Assembly (NCBI RefSeq): GCF_000002985.6
Contig: NC_003279.8
Span: forward strand, 7,130,001-7,194,000
Length of the DNA stretch: 64,000 nt
Direction: 5' to 3'
DNA from: Caenorhabditis elegans
Lineage: Eukaryota > Nematoda > Chromadorea > Rhabditida > Rhabditidae
The position numbers and the translations under genes are program-made. The notes under the pieces are model-generated. The model had not been told where the DNA came from. It was given only the letters and a program-made list of their open reading frames with translations, and did no database searches. This document shows, in pieces, positions 60,491 to 64,000 of this stretch. The number at the start of each line of letters is the position of its first letter. Position 1 is the first letter of the stretch.

Positions 60491-61239
60491 GTGATGCAAA
60501 AAGGGTTCTGAATTTTAAAATTTTGTTTGTTTTGATCAAGGTGAATGAATTATGTTTGTATCACATTTTTTCCCGTTGTTGACATTTTATACATCCAATA
60601 TTCCTATACATCAGTTTTGACAGACCATGAAAAAAACATCTCGTTTCAACGACTTAGAAAGTCAAACTAAATGTCTAATTATAAATGGGAATCCCTTTCA
60701 ACATAAAGTGGAATCCATACTGCGAAGGACATTAGCACTTCATCGGAGCTTGGATAATTAAAGTGTTGAAACAGTTACCCAATAGAGTAATTCATGTGTG
60801 AAATTAGTTGGCGGTGTCTTTTTTTTTGAGTGGACCATTTCATTTCAAGTAGATACTAATTAGCTATGGTTTATCACATACACACACACAAAAAATAAGA
60901 CAAGTTGGAAGAAGTTGATTGAATGAATGAATAATATGAAAGTTAATTTTAATACTTGAAATATTAGAATTAGCTATTGATTGATTTAAATTTAGAGGAG
61001 AAAATAAATTAAAAACATACAGAAAATTGTGATGATCTTGTAATAAAGTTTAAAATTTTTAAAACTGAAAACTGATTGAAGTTGAGAAATCACAGGACCT
61101 CCAATCCGGAGGGAGATGAAGGGGAACATTTGAATAGTTTGAACAAAAAAACAATATGCTAGAGAGTTTTAGCCGTATGGATGATTGGGAGAAGATTGGG
61201 AATGATAGTTTGAAATGCTTAAAAAGTCAATTTTTAAAT
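60491..61239. other. Convergent intergenic region
   Basis: 3' flanks of the lipase (+) and hlh-2 (-). A short CA run occurs at about 60881-60892. Otherwise AT-rich; nothing else supported. Confidence 0.6.
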
Positions 61240-63907
61240 TTAAAACCGTGGATGTCCAAACTGCGCGGATGGTGCATTGTCATCAAGCATCTTCATTTTA
61301 TCATCATCAGGTTTCCTTTTCATTCCAGCCATCACTTTTGGATTCATATTTCGTTGACGAACCTGTAAAATTATAAATTTCAACTTGTTCAGTGTTTTGT
61401 TTAAATTTTTCGAATAAATTCCATCGCAATGTTATGTGCTTCAAAGTCAAAAATACAGCAGTCGAACAATTGCCAATTAATTTTGTTCACAATTTGAATG
61501 TTTCTTTAAAATATGAAAAATTATCTAACCTGTTCTTCCAATTGTGTAATCACAGATACTGCATTGTGTAGAATTCCCAATTTTGTTTGATTCCGTTCTG
61601 TATTCTGATTGTGCTGTGTGCACATTCGTCCGAGCTCTTTGAATGCCGAATTGATGTCACGAACTCGTACTCTGTAAGTTTTTTGTATTAGATTAGATTT
61701 GGAGATATCTCGATTAAATTACTATGTAATTGTCAATTTCCAATGTTCAATTCAAAACGTCTTAAAAGTAAAAAACTCCTCACCTTTCTCGAGCATTATT
61801 CTGTGATCTCCTATCCGTATCTTTGTCATCACTCATTGATTCATTATCAGAAAGCCTTGAAGACGATGAATGGCGAGTTGGAATTCCAGAAGATGGAGGG
61901 CCTTGTACCCGACGACGGCTCGTTGCTCTTGATGCAGACTTATCATTTCGAACAGATGATGCACTTGATCCTGGTGGCATTCCGGTCATTCCTGGATATC
62001 CATTTGGATCAAAGTGTGGGCTCATACCGGCTGGTGGGAATTGATGATTGTAGTCAACCAAGTTGGTATCTCCACCAAGACCATTCTGCAATATTTCATT
62101 GTTTTTGGTTTTATAATTTCTATAACCCTCATCTAAAACTACTCAACTTTTTCTCTCAATGAAACAAAACAAAGAATTAATTTCATTTGCCTTGCTAGTC
62201 AGTTAATTCTCTCAAATGGTACTATTGGGGGCCGAGTCAAATCAATCGATCTCTTTAATGTACTGAACCCCGCAATGTGACCGTCTCTGTTCACCACTTA
62301 ATCATGCGGCGACGTCGGTCAATAGCCCCCTTCGGTTTTCGAGGACACCATCAGAAAATGTGACCGGCTATTGGGTAACAATGCAAAAAGCAAGAGCTTC
62401 AAATTTTGGCCAATTTAGTTATTCACTAGTCAGAGGTTGGATACAGGGATTTTACCATATTATTCTAGATTTCTCAAGACTGGAACGCAAAAAAATGTCA
62501 TCAGGGTCTCAAAACTTTGTTCACGACAACAGTAGTTCAGAATCTTAATGTTTAGTATTGTCATATGGCAAAAATTATTTTAAAGAAAACTGAAAGAATC
62601 TCAAAAATTTCCTCCAACAAAAAAAGCGATAAACTTTGCCTAATTATGTAACTAATCCATCTTTTCTGTATGTTTCTCCTTGTTTTATGTTTACATTAGT
62701 GACTTTTTTGGAGGTCGTTTAGTGCGCACAGGGTGTTCTTCTCAAGAAGATGCCGCCTTTTGCATGCATCTCAATCTTCAGAAGGCGGCGGCTCACATCA
62801 AAAGGAAGCGGATTATGCATACGTGAATGCTTGGCGGCTGAGGAGGGCCAAGCAATCATTCGTCGAGATTAACTTGTGGTAAAACAGTAAAACACGAATA
62901 AAACCAAGAAGAATAGAAACGTACCGGCTGTCCAGCAAGTTGCTGCTGATACGATGAGAAGTCGGCAACTGATGGATCAGCACCAAATGTATATGTTGGA
63001 GGGATTGAGATGTATGGATTAACAGCTTCACTTGCTTTGTTATCTTCTGAAGGTGGAAGGTAACCTGGATATGTTTGTGGCCATGTATACATTGATGACA
63101 TTGCGTCAATTGGTGCGGTAAGATTAGTAAGAGGCTGTGGAGCAACAATCGCTGATGTTTCTGCAGAATTCGTGGCTGGAGCTGTTGTTGGCTTTAACTC
63201 AAGCACATCAGTAGTTGAAGTTGGAGCTGGAGCAGTAGATGGAGCCGTCGTTGAAGTGGATGATGTTGCATGAATTGGCTTAATATCAGATGTTGCAGAA
63301 GTTGGAGCAGCTACGGAAGCAGGGGTTTCAGTTGGTGGATGTGTTGGAAGGAAGGCTGATGAATAATCAATATCCGTTGTTTGCATCGGAGGATACGGGT
63401 TGAGATGGTATCCTGAAAATGTTTATTTAGATGACTTGCACTTGAGAAATGAGATATAAACATTTTGGTTAATAAACTACTTACTAGAGCAAACCAGATT
63501 TTTACAAAATTTTAGAACATTAAAAGAGTTATACATTTTGTTTCAACTTAAAGTAAATTTTAAAAATTTGCGAGCTTATAAAATCAACAATTCAACAATT
63601 CGAGATAAGTAATACCAAACTTATATCCTTTTTCTGCAATTTATCCAATATTTCTAACTGATTACAAGCGACTTTTAACAAATTCACGAAAACATGTTTG
63701 GTTTGGTTTACCAAATGATATAATTGAAATTATAATAGATTTCAAATGAAAAAAAGACTAACCACTCCAATAATCAGGCATCTGAATCGTTGTCGGATCA
63801 ATATTATAAGGATAATCATATGCATTTGGAAGCATAACCTGTGGTTGAGCAATGGCGGCAGTTGCAACAGTTGTGGCTGACGTAAGTTGGCTATTTGGAT
63901 CCGCCAT
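61240..63907 (-). CDS. hlh-2: E/Daughterless class I bHLH transcription factor
   Basis: HLH-2 is the only class I E protein in C. elegans and dimerises with many tissue-specific bHLH partners to bind CANNTG E-boxes. ATG 63907 reads [20 protein letters not shown]; exon 2 (about 62923-63411) begins [19 protein letters not shown] after a short intron. The N-terminal half is Ser/Thr/Pro/Ala-rich, a probable activation region. Exon 3 (about 61788-62087) has [20 protein letters not shown]. The bHLH spans exons 3-4: basic [15 protein letters not shown], helix 1 [15 protein letters not shown], loop [10 protein letters not shown], helix 2 [19 protein letters not shown]. The last exon ends FGHPRF, TAA at 61240. 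An 836-bp intron (62087-62922) separates the activation region from the DNA-binding half. Human E12/E47 basic region [17 protein letters not shown] is nearly identical. Confidence 0.96.
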
Positions 63908-64000
63908 TGAGGTTCTGAAAACTTTATTTCTGCGAAATGATATGAAAGACGATTATAGTAGTAATGTCAAAGAAATAAAGTCAGCGGAGAAGCGGGGAGA
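63908..64000. promoter_or_regulatory. 5' flank of hlh-2
   Basis: Only 93 bp remain upstream of the hlh-2 ATG in this window. On the minus strand an AG lies shortly before the ATG, so a trans-splice site is possible. The promoter itself lies outside the window. Confidence 0.3.

Noticed and set aside
61743-62162. 139-codon plus-strand frame opposite hlh-2
   Set aside because: It is the antisense shadow of the hlh-2 exon that carries the basic region.

Overview
This is nuclear DNA from a Caenorhabditis nematode, almost certainly C. elegans or a very close relative. The sequence is AT-rich, introns are short and end in TTTTCAG, several genes start right after a splice-leader-type acceptor, and introns carry foldback elements. 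Gene content matches what I recall of a C. elegans chromosome I stretch: a TAF11 gene, a multi-Kunitz gene, an NRBP-type pseudokinase, fecl-1, crml-1, xpa-1, mks-6, trpa-2 and hlh-2. Names come from memory of these families, not from a search. There is no bacterial, CRISPR or viral content, and I found no convincing tRNA or rRNA gene.

Layout. 1-5 kb: intergenic DNA, then a TFIID subunit TAF11 gene (+). 5-10 kb: a secreted Kunitz/lustrin-type cysteine-rich protein (-). 10-17 kb: an NRBP/Madm pseudokinase (-) with large introns holding a foldback element, a C15 tract and a hidden in-frame 42-nt cassette exon. 17-20 kb: its leader and promoter. 20-22 kb: a ferrochelatase-like gene lacking the catalytic histidine (-). 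23-26.7 kb: CARMIL (-). 26.7-29.7 kb: divergent intergenic DNA. 29.7-36.5 kb: xpa-1 then mks-6 (CC2D2A) on +, with an RFX/DAF-19 X-box just before mks-6. 37-38.7 kb: an unrecognised acidic/polybasic protein (-). 40-42 kb: a CDF metal transporter of Mn type (+). 43-44.1 kb: a small cysteine-rich membrane protein (-). 44-48 kb: mostly non-coding DNA with rearranged repeat fragments. 48-49.4 kb: a degenerate tyrosine phosphatase (-). 53-55.5 kb: a TRPA channel core without ankyrin repeats (+). 55.7-58.2 kb: a single-pass membrane protein with a long disordered tail (+). 58.5-60.5 kb: an LCAT/PLA2G15-type lipase (+). 61.2-63.9 kb: hlh-2, the class I bHLH E protein (-).

These are mostly independent single-copy genes, not one pathway. 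xpa-1/mks-6 (263 bp apart) and trpa-2/its 3' neighbour (about 280 bp apart) are close enough to be operon candidates, although the X-box argues that mks-6 has its own ciliated-neuron promoter. A recurring theme is enzyme folds with lost active sites: NRBP, FECL-1, the PTP and the Kunitz domains. No wholly new system stands out. The most promising leads are the cassette exon in the pseudokinase activation segment, the inactive ferrochelatase fold in a heme-auxotroph lineage, the ankyrin-less TRPA and the predicted pseudophosphatase.
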